NCBI GenBank assembly: GCA_041821315.1
Contig: JBGUEO010000010.1
Location: 1 to 64,000, forward strand
Direction: 5' to 3'
Length of the DNA stretch: 64,000 bases
Source of the DNA: DIGJ01 sp041821315
Lineage (GTDB): Bacteria; Bacillota; Clostridia; Lachnospirales; Lachnospiraceae
Positions 1-7,993 of the stretch are shown in pieces (the first letter of the stretch is position 1; the number at the start of each line of letters is the position of its first letter). The notes under the pieces were generated by a model. That model ran no database searches. It had not been told where the DNA came from and saw only the letters and a program-made list of their open reading frames with translations. The translations under genes were made by a program, and so were the position numbers.

Positions 1-74
1 TAGAATTTTCAAGGTTGTTTCACTGTTCAATTATCAAGGTTCTGTCTGCTTCTTCTCTCGAAGTCAGCTTATTT

Positions 75-103
75 AGTTTAGCACACTGTATAGTGCTTGT
101 CAA
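75..103 (-). promoter_or_regulatory. rRNA-type sigma-A promoter directed out of the left edge
   Basis: On the minus strand TTGACA (98-103) and TAAACT (75-80) are separated by exactly 17 bases. The transcript would run toward base 1 through a leader with repeated CCTTGA and AATTGAACAG-like elements, the style of box-A leaders in front of 16S rRNA in Clostridia. The next gene, outside the window, is therefore probably an rRNA operon; this part is inference. Confidence 0.7.
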
Positions 104-148
104 TACTTTTTTTATTAATTTTTCAAATTGTTTGAAACAATTCAAAAA

Positions 149-237
149 CGGAGAAGGAGGGATTTGAACCCTCGCGCCGCTATTAACGACCTGCACCCTT
201 TCCAGGGGTGTCCCTTCAGCCTCTTGGGTACTTCTCC
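149..237 (-). tRNA. tRNA-Ser (anticodon GGA)
   Basis: Read on the minus strand, a 7-bp acceptor stem (GGAGAAG/CTTCTCC), a D-arm, a CACCC/GGGTG anticodon stem with loop CTGGAAA (anticodon GGA, reading UCC/UCU), a long variable arm typical of serine tRNA and a GAGGG-TTCAAAT-CCCTC T-arm all fold cleanly. CCA is not encoded. It lies 73 bases downstream of a second tRNA-Ser gene on the same strand. Confidence 0.95.
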
Positions 238-278
238 AAACAGTCTAAATCACTTGTATTAGTATTAATTTCATCAAT

Positions 279-303
279 AAAACCACCATAGCTTGGTGGT
301 TTT
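279..303 (-). terminator. Hairpin between the two tRNA-Ser genes
   Basis: AAAACCACCA and TGGTGGTTTT form a perfect stem with a short loop, followed on the minus strand by a T-rich run. This looks like an intrinsic terminator or processing hairpin behind tRNA-Ser(TGA). No clear promoter is visible between it and tRNA-Ser(GGA), so partial read-through or processing is plausible. Confidence 0.55.
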
Positions 304-310
304 ATTGTAA

Positions 311-396
311 CGGAGAAGGTGGGATTCGAACCCACGGCCCCTTACGGAGTCACCGGTTTTCAAGACCGGCTCCTTAAACCACTCGGACACCTCTCC
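311..396 (-). tRNA. tRNA-Ser (anticodon TGA)
   Basis: On the minus strand the acceptor GGAGAGG pairs with CTTCTCC, the anticodon stem CCGGT/ACCGG carries loop CTTGAAA (anticodon TGA, reading UCA and wobble partners), a class II variable arm follows, and the T-arm is GTGGG-TTCGAAT-CCCAC. It is immediately preceded by its own consensus promoter. Confidence 0.95.
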
Positions 397-411
397 TAAC
401 GTTGCTTTGCT

Positions 412-440
412 AGTATATCATTCTAAACAGCATCTGTCAA
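412..440 (-). promoter_or_regulatory. sigma-A promoter of tRNA-Ser(TGA)
   Basis: TTGACA (435-440) and TATACT (412-417) are spaced by 17 bases on the minus strand, placing the start site only a few bases before the mature tRNA 5' end. Confidence 0.8.
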
Positions 441-545
441 TAACTTTTGTATAAATTTTGTACAAAATATGTACAGTTCTAATTATGACAAACTTTTCTA
501 TGGTTTTCTCTACCTAAGAGTGTACATCCACAAATGATTATCCTC

Positions 546-1235
546 TTAATGATACAATTCGGATTGTATAAATGCCTCAGCAATCAAAATATCTTCTGGT
601 GTTGTAATCTTGATATTTCGATAGCTTGTTTTTACTAATTTAACAGAATGACTTCCATACTTTTCTAAAACCATAGCATCATCCGTTACTTCTTTTCTAT
701 CATCTTCCATAAATCGGTCATATGCATTCTTAATTAACGAATACGAAAATACTTGAGGTGTTTGCACCATCCAAACATCATCTCGATTTGGAGTTTCTTT
801 TACTTGATTCCTTTTGTCTGCAATCTTAATTGTATCTTTTACTGGCATACCCGAAACACAAGCACCCGCTTGGTAGGTTTCTGCTAAAAGTACTTCTATT
901 TGTTGTTTTGTTATAAAAGGTCTTGCTCCATCATGAATTAGAACGTAGTCGCTCCCTTTTGCTGCATTCAAACCACAATACACGGAATGATAGCGTTCTT
1001 TACCTCCAACAATAATATTAACTACTTTTTTAAAGCCAAATCGGTTTACAATTTGTTCTTTCCCGTATTTCACATCATCCATAACTATCATAATTTCATC
1101 TACACAACTATCTTCAAATGCCTTTATTGAATAAAACAATAATGGCTTCCCCGAAACTTCCAGATACTGTTTTGGAACATCTGAACGCATCCGCTTCCCT
1201 TTTCCTGCAGCCAGAATAATTGCTGTTGTCTTCAT
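546..1235 (-). CDS. ispD: 2-C-methyl-D-erythritol 4-phosphate cytidylyltransferase
   Basis: Third step of the MEP isoprenoid pathway: CTP plus methylerythritol phosphate gives CDP-methylerythritol. The N-terminus has the nucleotidyltransferase signature LAAGKGKRM, then a conserved PKQYL, the HDGARPF motif and the QTPQVF and VTDDA motifs of IspD, so it is full length (229 residues). The ATG at 1235 fits the family N-terminus; a TTG six codons upstream (1253) is the alternative. It overlaps the end of tsaD and closes the housekeeping operon. A paralogous ribitol-type enzyme (12.2 kb) lies beside tarJ, so this copy is best assigned to isoprenoid synthesis. Confidence 0.88.
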   Translation of the reverse strand: MKTTAIILAAGKGKRMRSDVPKQYLEVSGKPLLFYSIKAFEDSCVDEIMIVMDDVKYGKEQIVNRFGFKKVVNIIVGGKERYHSVYCGLNAAKGSDYVLIHDGARPFITKQQIEVLLAETYQAGACVSGMPVKDTIKIADKRNQVKETPNRDDVWMVQTPQVFSYSLIKNAYDRFMEDDRKEVTDDAMVLEKYGSHSVKLVKTSYRNIKITTPEDILIAEAFIQSELYH

Positions 1236-1236
1236 A

Positions 1237-2262
1237 TTAAATTCTTTGTCCAATCTTCAAGTTTGGTACTGCATTTAAATCAAGTCCATGACGTGTTCCA
1301 TTGATATATTCATAATACCCAGCCACACCAATCATTGCACCATTATCAGTACAAAAAATAGGAGATGGATAATATAGTTTCAAATGATTTTTTTCACAAG
1401 CTACTTTCATTTCCTCACGCAATGCTGAATTTGATGCTACACCTCCAGCAAGCGCCACTTTTTCCATTTTATATTCTTTGGCAGCTTCTATAGTTTTACT
1501 TACTAGTACATCAATCACCGAATCTTGGAATGCCATAGCAATATCTGCTGGTATAATTTCTTCACCCTTCATCTTGCAACCATTAATATGATTTAATACC
1601 GCTGATTTAACCCCACTAAAACTAAAGTCATATTCTGCCCCATTTACATGAGCTCTTGGGAATTTTATCACTCCCCTCGTTCCTTGTTTCGCTAATTTAT
1701 CAATCTTAGGTCCGCCTGGATATCCTAATCCAATCGCACGTGCTACTTTATCAAATGCTTCCCCTGCTGCATCATCACGCGTTCTACCAATAATTTCATA
1801 TGTTCCATAGTCTTTTACTAATACAAGATGCGTATGGCCTCCCGATACAACTAAACATAAAAAGGGCGGTTCTAGTTCTTTATGTTCAATATAATTAGCA
1901 GAAATATGTCCTTCAATATGATGTACCCCGACTAAAGGCTTCTTCATTGCATAGCTGATAGCTTTTGCTTCTGCAACACCTACCAATAGGGCTCCGACTA
2001 ATCCCGGTCCATATGTAACTGCAATCGCGTCAATATCTTCTAGAGTAACTCTAGCTTCTTTGATAGCTTCTTCAATAACTTGATTCATTTTTTCAATATG
2101 TTTTCTTGAAGCTATTTCAGGTACAACTCCTCCATACAATTTGTGAAGTTCAATTTGAGATGAAATCACATTTGATAATACCGTGCGACCATTTTTAATA
2201 ACTGATGCTGCTGTTTCATCGCAAGAGCTCTCAATTCCTAATATCAATATATCTTTTTCCAT
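1237..2262 (-). CDS. tsaD: tRNA N6-adenosine threonylcarbamoyltransferase TsaD
   Basis: Transfers the threonylcarbamoyl group to A37 of ANN-decoding tRNAs, with TsaB and TsaE (both encoded 3 kb upstream in the same direction). The ASKHA fold shows the N-terminal GIESSCDET motif, the metal-binding histidines of SRKHIE and the HHIEGH motif, and the C-terminal LAGGVASN nucleotide-binding motif. The chosen ATG (2262) is preceded by GGTGAT; an in-frame ATG at 2274 and a TTG at 2286 are less likely. Length (341 residues) is standard. Confidence 0.95.
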   Translation of the reverse strand: MEKDILILGIESSCDETAASVIKNGRTVLSNVISSQIELHKLYGGVVPEIASRKHIEKMNQVIEEAIKEARVTLEDIDAIAVTYGPGLVGALLVGVAEAKAISYAMKKPLVGVHHIEGHISANYIEHKELEPPFLCLVVSGGHTHLVLVKDYGTYEIIGRTRDDAAGEAFDKVARAIGLGYPGGPKIDKLAKQGTRGVIKFPRAHVNGAEYDFSFSGVKSAVLNHINGCKMKGEEIIPADIAMAFQDSVIDVLVSKTIEAAKEYKMEKVALAGGVASNSALREEMKVACEKNHLKLYYPSPIFCTDNGAMIGVAGYYEYINGTRHGLDLNAVPNLKIGQRI

Positions 2263-2311
2263 TTTTATCACCATTCCTGCGCACAATTTATGTGCATATT
2301 AACTATCTTTT

Positions 2312-2902
2312 CTATTCTAAATCATCTTCACTTGCCAATTTCCATTGGAGAATCTTCCATTTTTCCCCATCATTCCGACGGAGCAAAAATTGCTCATAGG
2401 TCTTACTATAGGTTTTTTCTTTTCCCGCTTTTTGCGTTAAAAAGGATAATTTTAATGTTGCATACTCTTTTTCTTTTATTGTAGCATAATGCGTAGCACT
2501 GCCTAATTGTATCTCATAACTACTAATTTTTTCTTCATTCTCATGATACGTCGAAATATCATCTCTAAGATTTTTAAGATAGGCCTTCCTTTCATTATTT
2601 TCCAATAGTTCATTGTCTAATAAAAGTCGAAGCTGATCTGCTATTTTTTCAAACTGTTCCTCTGTCATCTTCTCATTGTACATACACTGCGTCATTCTTC
2701 CATAAAGCTTCAATACCCCCCGCGGTGTTCCTGGGTAATTTTCTTCAATATTCTTGTCAATTAATTTTTCAACTTCGGTCATAGGCACTTCTTCTTTTTG
2801 TGCTGTTTTTTTTGTCATATTGTAAAAACTCCATATAATAAGCATTGCTAAAATACCCATCGTTATAATTGTAAAAGCTACTGTTCTATGAGTCTTTTTC
2901 AT
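2312..2902 (-). CDS. Membrane-anchored protein of unknown function (DUF6715-like)
   Basis: A 196-residue protein with one transmembrane helix near residues 9-28 and a charged, probably extracytoplasmic C-terminal domain ending in a WKILQWKLAS segment. The architecture recalls a Lachnospiraceae-restricted family (DUF6715, recalled from memory, not searched). It lies between rnz and tsaD with short spacers, so it is probably co-transcribed with the tRNA-modification genes. No catalytic motif is visible. Confidence 0.6.
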   Translation of the reverse strand: MKKTHRTVAFTIITMGILAMLIIWSFYNMTKKTAQKEEVPMTEVEKLIDKNIEENYPGTPRGVLKLYGRMTQCMYNEKMTEEQFEKIADQLRLLLDNELLENNERKAYLKNLRDDISTYHENEEKISSYEIQLGSATHYATIKEKEYATLKLSFLTQKAGKEKTYSKTYEQFLLRRNDGEKWKILQWKLASEDDLE

Positions 2903-2921
2903 ATAACTCCCCCCTTTGGCG

Positions 2922-3836
2922 CTACTCCTCTTTTGAAAACTCTAAAGTTACGCTTTTTCCGTCTTTCCCTATCTCTGTCTTTTCAAAAATCTTGCGTGTA
3001 TCACGTAAGAAAATTTCTGGTTTTACTAAAGATGGGCTAAAATGTGTAAGCCACATTTCAGAAACGTCCGCAGCCTTTGCTAACTGTGCTGCCTCATAAA
3101 AGGTCATGTGTTTGTATTCTCTTGCTTTTGCTGCCTTCTCAATCTCGCCATACATACCTTCACAAATAAATAGATCTGCTTTGTTTGCATAATCAATAAT
3201 TGTTTTTACTGGTCTTGTATCCGTGCAGTAAGTAAGCTTGATACCTTTTCTGGGTAATCCAAGAACCATATCTTGTGTATAGGTTTTCCCATCTAATGTA
3301 ACATCTTCCCCTTTTTGCAATCGATTCCATGCCAGCTTTGGCACCTGATTCTCTTCCGCTTTTTCTGGCATAAACCGACCGGCTCTAGCGAGCTCAATAT
3401 TATAACCGTAACACACGACATTATGATTCACTTTAAATGGTTGTATAATGTAATCATTGATTCGAATTTCCTTACAAGGTGCTTCAATCTCTATAAAAGA
3501 AATAGAAAATGGTAATTCGGGTGCTATCACACGAAGCGAATTTACAACTCGCTCCAGCCCCTTAGGTCCAATCATAGTAATTGGTTCTACCCGATCCGCA
3601 TTCCCCATAGAGAGCAACAACCCTGGTAATCCACTAATATGATCTCCATGATAATGTGTAAAACATATAATATCAATTGGATGAAAGCTCCACCCTTTTT
3701 CTTTTATTGCAATCTGAGTTCCTTCTCCACAATCAATTAAAAGACTACTTCCATTTAATCGTGTCATAAGTGAAGTAAGCCATCTTCCTGGAAGTGGCAT
3801 CATTCCTCCTGTCCCTAATAAACATACATCTAACAT
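2922..3836 (-). CDS. rnz: Ribonuclease Z (tRNA 3'-processing endonuclease)
   Basis: Metallo-beta-lactamase fold nuclease that trims tRNA 3' trailers. The zinc motif THYHGDH lies around residues 60-66, with the GTGGMMPLPGR start and later CTDTRP and MTFYEAA segments as in RNase Z, plus LTHFSPS near the C-terminus. 304 residues is the normal bacterial short form. The substrate is inferred from family; the location among tRNA-modification genes agrees with it. Confidence 0.88.
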   Translation of the reverse strand: MLDVCLLGTGGMMPLPGRWLTSLMTRLNGSSLLIDCGEGTQIAIKEKGWSFHPIDIICFTHYHGDHISGLPGLLLSMGNADRVEPITMIGPKGLERVVNSLRVIAPELPFSISFIEIEAPCKEIRINDYIIQPFKVNHNVVCYGYNIELARAGRFMPEKAEENQVPKLAWNRLQKGEDVTLDGKTYTQDMVLGLPRKGIKLTYCTDTRPVKTIIDYANKADLFICEGMYGEIEKAAKAREYKHMTFYEAAQLAKAADVSEMWLTHFSPSLVKPEIFLRDTRKIFEKTEIGKDGKSVTLEFSKEE

Positions 3837-3858
3837 CTAATTTCCTTTCCATCAGCAT

Positions 3859-4077
3859 CTACATAATTTCTGAAACTTTCTTTTTCACAACCGGAATTGC
3901 AAATGTTGCAATCCATTTATCGTAGCATTCTTCGCATATTTTAAAAGAGTGTATTTCAATATCTTTATTTGAAAAATAACCCCATTCTTTGTTTATCATT
4001 AAAAAATCTTCTTTTAAAAATCCATTTTCTTTTTTTACTTCTTTTCCACAAACATTACACTGTATACTTTTTTTCAT
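3859..4077 (-). CDS. Small zinc-ribbon-like protein of unknown function
   Basis: 72 residues with two Cys pairs, CNVCG near the N-terminus and CEEC near residue 50, which could bind one zinc ion. The start has an AGGAAAAGGAT-type upstream sequence. It is placed between rimI and rnz in the operon. No function can be assigned. Confidence 0.6.
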   Translation of the reverse strand: MKKSIQCNVCGKEVKKENGFLKEDFLMINKEWGYFSNKDIEIHSFKICEECYDKWIATFAIPVVKKKVSEIM

Positions 4078-4122
4078 ATCCTTTTCCTCCGCTATAAAAT
4101 AGGCTAATCGTCCTAATTCCTA

Positions 4123-4584
4123 TTATACCAGTGTAATTTCATCTTTCCTATAGGTAATTACTGTCATAATAACCGCATCTTCTTTGGGTCTTTCATAAAA
4201 ATTGGGTCGTATACCAAGATTAACAAAACCAAGCGTTTGATACAATAAAATTGCAATTTGATTGCTTTTGCGAACTTCTAAGGTAAACTGTTGAATCTGT
4301 TTTTTTTGACCCTCCCGAAAAAGAAATTGAAGAATTTGTTTTCCTATTCCTTGATTTTGGTATTCCTTTTTCACTGCAATATTGTTAATTTGACCCTCAT
4401 TAGCAATCACCCATACCCCACAATAACCAACAATGGAAGTTTCTTTCTCTGCAACCAAATATATATTATCTAGAATCAAAAGCGAATCTAAAAAGCTTTG
4501 TTGTGTCCACGGCATTGAAAACATATCATTTTCTATAGCACATACTTGATTCAAATCCCTCTCTTCCATTCTTCGTATCATCAT
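4123..4584 (-). CDS. rimI: Ribosomal protein S18 alanine N-acetyltransferase RimI
   Basis: GNAT-fold acetyltransferase of 153 residues. The MIRRMEERDL start, the PWTQQSF segment, the INNIAVKKEYQNQGIGKQIL acetyl-CoA loop and LEVRKSNQIAILLY helix are classic RimI. The gene overlaps tsaB by four bases, the usual tsaE-tsaB-rimI arrangement, so translation is probably coupled. Confidence 0.9.
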   Translation of the reverse strand: MMIRRMEERDLNQVCAIENDMFSMPWTQQSFLDSLLILDNIYLVAEKETSIVGYCGVWVIANEGQINNIAVKKEYQNQGIGKQILQFLFREGQKKQIQQFTLEVRKSNQIAILLYQTLGFVNLGIRPNFYERPKEDAVIMTVITYRKDEITLV

Positions 4585-5297
4585 AATTCTTTGCTTTCAG
4601 CCAGACTTTCATTTCGCTCGCGCTCAGCCTGAGAAAGTCTTAAATAATTCGGACTGTGCTCTCTAGCCGTTTCAACAATACCCTCTTGATATAACTGTTC
4701 CGCACGATTACATACCGCACCGGCTCTTTGCATTGCCATATGTGAAGGTGCAAACGCATATTCTGCCGTCATTTGTTTTATAATACTATTTTTATAAATA
4801 GGCACTCCATCGCCTAAGAAAACAACTTTTTCATCCAATATATTTAATTCCATCATTAATGTGTCCAGTGCAATTGCCTTTTGATCTGAAACAATTACAA
4901 ATTCACCTTCCACAAATTTATAAATTCCAGTATAGACCTGGCTTCGTCTTGCATCCATAATTGGACAGATAAGATCTGTCATACCATATAGGTTATAAGC
5001 CAATCCTTCAACCGTAGGTACCGGTATTATTGGCTTATTCAAGGCTAATCCCAACCCTTTCGCAGTCGATGAACCAATTCTAAGACCAGTAAAAGATCCC
5101 GGTCCTGCTGCTACTGCAATTGCATCAATTTCTTTCAAGTCAACCTCCGTCATGCGGACAATTTCATCAATCATTGGCAACAAGGTTTGCGAATGTGTTT
5201 TTTTAAAATTTGTGGTGTACTCCGCAATCATAACACCATCAAAAACAAGAGAAACACTTGCAACCAATCCTGAACTGTCTATTCCTAATAGTTTCAT
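4581..5297 (-). CDS. tsaB: tRNA threonylcarbamoyladenosine biosynthesis protein TsaB
   Basis: Scaffold ASKHA-fold partner of TsaD in t6A37 formation. The N-terminus LGIDSSG, the AVAAGPGSFTGLRIG motif around residues 65-80 and the C-terminal PNYLR are diagnostic. The ATG at 5297 overlaps the tsaE stop (ATGA) and has GGGAG upstream; an earlier in-frame ATG (5309) is less likely. Length 238 residues. Confidence 0.93.
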   Translation of the reverse strand: MKLLGIDSSGLVASVSLVFDGVMIAEYTTNFKKTHSQTLLPMIDEIVRMTEVDLKEIDAIAVAAGPGSFTGLRIGSSTAKGLGLALNKPIIPVPTVEGLAYNLYGMTDLICPIMDARRSQVYTGIYKFVEGEFVIVSDQKAIALDTLMMELNILDEKVVFLGDGVPIYKNSIIKQMTAEYAFAPSHMAMQRAGAVCNRAEQLYQEGIVETAREHSPNYLRLSQAERERNESLAESKEL

Positions 5298-5740
5298 TCT
5301 TTCTCCCATCTTCCATCGGTATGAAGGATTTTTCGATAATCAAACCCTTTTTCTAAGTCTTTTACAATTTCTATTTTTTGAGCATACTTTGGTATTAAAT
5401 CTTGTATTCGGTTTGCCCATTCAATTAAGCAGACTCCCTCACCATAAAAATAATCTTGATATCCTATCTCTTCCATTTCCTCTAGATCGCCAATCCGATA
5501 TACATCAAAATGATAAAATGGAATACGCCCACTTTCATATTCTTGTATAATGGTAAAGGTAGGACTATTAACTGGTTCCTCAATTTGAAGTCCTTTTGCA
5601 AAGCCTTGTGTAAATACGGTCTTTCCAACCCCCAAATCTCCAATTAGTAAAAAAACATCTCCACTCTTTGCCACCTTACCAATTTTTTCTCCATATGCAA
5701 AGGTATCCTCCGCACACTTACTTTCAATTTCTACTACCAT
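5294..5740 (-). CDS. tsaE: tRNA threonylcarbamoyladenosine biosynthesis ATPase TsaE
   Basis: P-loop ATPase of the TsaBDE complex. Walker A GDLGVGKT lies around residues 35-42, with NSPTFTII and YHFDVYRI motifs and the LIEWANR segment near residue 105. The length of 148 residues is typical. It starts 13 bases after the ycxB-like gene and overlaps tsaB. Confidence 0.93.
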   Translation of the reverse strand: MVVEIESKCAEDTFAYGEKIGKVAKSGDVFLLIGDLGVGKTVFTQGFAKGLQIEEPVNSPTFTIIQEYESGRIPFYHFDVYRIGDLEEMEEIGYQDYFYGEGVCLIEWANRIQDLIPKYAQKIEIVKDLEKGFDYRKILHTDGRWEKE

Positions 5741-5752
5741 GTCTTCACCTAT

Positions 5753-6253
5753 CTAGCTTAATTTATATGTCCCTTTTTCCATGTTTTCTTTGACCAATCC
5801 ACGAAAAAGGTCTTTTTGCTCACCAATTTGTTCCTTGGGAATTACATTTGCATTTAACGTTGTCATATAGATTAAAAAAGATTCTTTTGTTTCTAAAATC
5901 TTTCGAATCTCCGTCCATTCAATGGTACTGGATTCACCATTTTGACTTACACTAATTCCCTTGTCATTTACCAGATAATGCAATGGTTTTGAAAATACAG
6001 GGTTTCGTTTTATCTGATTTTTTGCTTTTTGCATCATCTGGATTGGCTGTATAACCGTAAATAAAGATGCCATTACTAATAAAACAAGAAGCTGAAACGG
6101 TTCCCTCTTGCCAATATTTAGAATAAATCCTACCAAGGCGGCTAGACTTAAAATCACACCAAAGATTCCTGAAAAGCTTGTATAAAAATGCCTCATAAGA
6201 AAATGATACAAATCCTTCTTAGCAACTTTTGTATCGAATTCAATTTCTTTCAT
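5753..6253 (-). CDS. YcxB-like membrane protein
   Basis: A 166-residue protein with two adjacent transmembrane helices (about residues 25-65) followed by a soluble domain with KPLHYLVNDKGISV and EWTEIRKI, the pattern of the YcxB-like family; role unknown. ATG 6253 has a clear TAGGAGAT ribosome binding site, whereas the longer open frame to 6418 crosses the promoter. It is the first gene of the tsaE-ispD operon. Confidence 0.75.
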   Translation of the reverse strand: MKEIEFDTKVAKKDLYHFLMRHFYTSFSGIFGVILSLAALVGFILNIGKREPFQLLVLLVMASLFTVIQPIQMMQKAKNQIKRNPVFSKPLHYLVNDKGISVSQNGESSTIEWTEIRKILETKESFLIYMTTLNANVIPKEQIGEQKDLFRGLVKENMEKGTYKLS

Positions 6254-6301
6254 GTTATCTCCTATCTGTCGTTTGCACGACTCTCTTTGTTTCTTGCAAA
6301 C

Positions 6302-6330
6302 ATTATAACAGATTCTTCCTTTTGCGTAAA
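6302..6330 (-). promoter_or_regulatory. Promoter of the ycxB-tsaEB-rimI-rnz-tsaD-ispD operon
   Basis: TTTACG (6325-6330) and TATAAT (6302-6307) with 17-base spacing on the minus strand, about 50 bases upstream of the first ATG. It is arranged back-to-back with the plus-strand promoter of the mgtC-like gene. Confidence 0.75.
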
Positions 6331-6347
6331 GTGTAGCTCTAAAACCC

Positions 6348-6376
6348 TTTACACATGTATATAAATCGTCTAGAAT
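6348..6376 (+). promoter_or_regulatory. Promoter of the mgtC-like gene
   Basis: TTTACA (6348-6353) and TAGAAT (6371-6376) with 17-base spacing, followed by AGGAGGG eight to ten bases before ATG 6410. Confidence 0.7.
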
Positions 6377-6409
6377 AAAAGAATGTATGATCAAATTTAG
6401 GAGGGTTTC

Positions 6410-7102
6410 ATGTATCAAAACTTTTTATACTTTATTCACTCAACGAATACTGTATCAATTTTTATCCGTTTATTATTAGCACTAATTTGTGGTGGTGTAA
6501 TCGGCTATGAGCGAGCACGCCGCGGCAGGCCAGCTGGTCTTCGCACTCATATTTTGGTCTGCATCGGTGCAACCTTAACTATGCTTACCAATCAGTATTT
6601 ATATATGGAAGGGTTATCAACCGATGTTGCCAGAATGGGAGCACAAGTCATAAGTGGAGTCGGTTTTATCGGTGCGGGTACTATCATGGTTACTGGTCAA
6701 CATAAAGTAACGGGACTAACTACTGCCGCATCTCTTTGGGCAAGTGCTTGTCTTGGCCTTACGATTGGTTGTGGTTTTTATAGTGCTGCAATCCTTGGAT
6801 TAGTGTCTATTTGGATTGTAAACTATGTCCTCTATCGGTTGGACACACCGATTCATTCAAACTCACAAACTTCTTACTATTACATTGAATGTTCTAATGT
6901 TACAGCTATTCGATCTATGATTATTTTTCTAAAAGCTGACAATATCAGAGTATCTGATCTAGAACTCGTACAAATCCCCAGCGAAGTTTTTTCTACCGTC
7001 GGAGCAACTCTTACGCTTCATACTAAGCAAAAAATGGAACATGATGAACTAACACTTTTGTTAGAATCAATCAATGGAATTGAGTTTGCTGAAGAAATTT
7101 AA
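6410..7102 (+). CDS. MgtC/SapB family membrane protein
   Basis: 230 residues. The N-terminal half has four to five transmembrane helices with the family hallmarks GGVIGYERARRGRPAGLRTH, the GAQVISGVGFIGAGTI motif and GLTTAASLW; the C-terminal 80 residues form a soluble ACT-like domain. MgtC proteins are linked to growth at low magnesium and to ATP synthase modulation, but for this copy the role is inference. It stands alone on the plus strand with its own promoter and a downstream bidirectional terminator. Confidence 0.9.
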   Translation: MYQNFLYFIHSTNTVSIFIRLLLALICGGVIGYERARRGRPAGLRTHILVCIGATLTMLTNQYLYMEGLSTDVARMGAQVISGVGFIGAGTIMVTGQHKVTGLTTAASLWASACLGLTIGCGFYSAAILGLVSIWIVNYVLYRLDTPIHSNSQTSYYYIECSNVTAIRSMIIFLKADNIRVSDLELVQIPSEVFSTVGATLTLHTKQKMEHDELTLLLESINGIEFAEEI

Positions 7103-7119
7103 TCCTTATTTTCAACTAC

Positions 7120-7160
7120 AATAGGTTCAAAATGCAGTATATACGCATTTTGAACCTATT
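7120..7160. terminator. Bidirectional terminator between convergent genes
   Basis: A perfect 16-bp inverted repeat (AATAGGTTCAAAATGC, 7120-7135, with its complement at 7145-7160) lies between the plus-strand mgtC-like gene and the minus-strand teichoic acid operon that ends at 7196. T-rich sequence follows on the plus side. Confidence 0.8.
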
Positions 7161-7195
7161 ATAATTTTCCCAATCATAGCATTGTATCATTACAT

Positions 7196-7984
7196 CTACC
7201 AGGTTGATAATAATTTCCACTTTCTTGTTTCCGCAAATTTAGAATCAATGTACTTCCATACATCCTCCGGCTTTAACACCATATATTCTTTAATAATCCA
7301 TTGAAATTGCTTTTCTATCGTATCATATGAGATGATTCTTTCATTCCCTTTATTTCGAGATATTTTTAGTCCGTCATTTTCTCGAATCATTATCTCTTTA
7401 AGGGCTGTAAATCCATACCAACGAAATGCTTTCACGATTCCTTCCAACAAATCTTTTTCTCGCTGTGAAAGCCGTGCATTCAATAATTCATGCGGAATAG
7501 TTAGCTCATATAGTATTTCTTCATTCAATTCGCCATATGGAATTTTGCTATCTGTGATTTTATATTCCCCTTCAAATAAAAGTTTTCCATACATCCCCAA
7601 ATAAAACCCTTGTGCAAAATATAATAAACATTGATAGCCTTCAATTGGCAAAATCCCTTCCCAATGATTTTTCATATAATGAACAATAACACTCGCCTTC
7701 GATGAAAGAATACAAGAGTAAATTGCTCGCAGACTCTTTTGATATGCAATTTGTGTAATATTATTTTCATTCTGATGTAGTATTTGATAGAAGTAACTCG
7801 GATTTTTTTTAACTAATAATAATTTATCAGAATACTCTTTGGAAGGAATATCACCAGATAAATATCGTATAATCGTAGTCTCTCCCCAGCCCAAAAGTTT
7901 CGCTAATGGCTTTTTTCCGATCCGATATTTTTCTAATATCTTTTCAATTTCTTTTGGAGTAATCCCTTGTTCTTTCACACACAC
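7196..7984 (-). CDS. HTH plus Panacea/SocA-like (DUF4065-type) protein
   Basis: 262 residues. Residues about 10-50 form an HTH of the MqsA/YgiT type (KKPLAKLLGWGETTIIRYLSG). Residues about 115-190 carry LLYFAQGFYLGMYGKLLFEG, the signature core of the SocA/DUF4065 antitoxin domain now called Panacea. Panacea proteins neutralise diverse toxins, but no toxin partner is visible here: the gene is the last of the teichoic acid operon, ten bases after a CDP-polyol transferase. It could instead be a regulator. Domain call good, function open. Confidence 0.7.
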   Translation of the reverse strand: MCVKEQGITPKEIEKILEKYRIGKKPLAKLLGWGETTIIRYLSGDIPSKEYSDKLLLVKKNPSYFYQILHQNENNITQIAYQKSLRAIYSCILSSKASVIVHYMKNHWEGILPIEGYQCLLYFAQGFYLGMYGKLLFEGEYKITDSKIPYGELNEEILYELTIPHELLNARLSQREKDLLEGIVKAFRWYGFTALKEIMIRENDGLKISRNKGNERIISYDTIEKQFQWIIKEYMVLKPEDVWKYIDSKFAETRKWKLLSTW

Positions 7985-7993
7985 CTCACCTTC

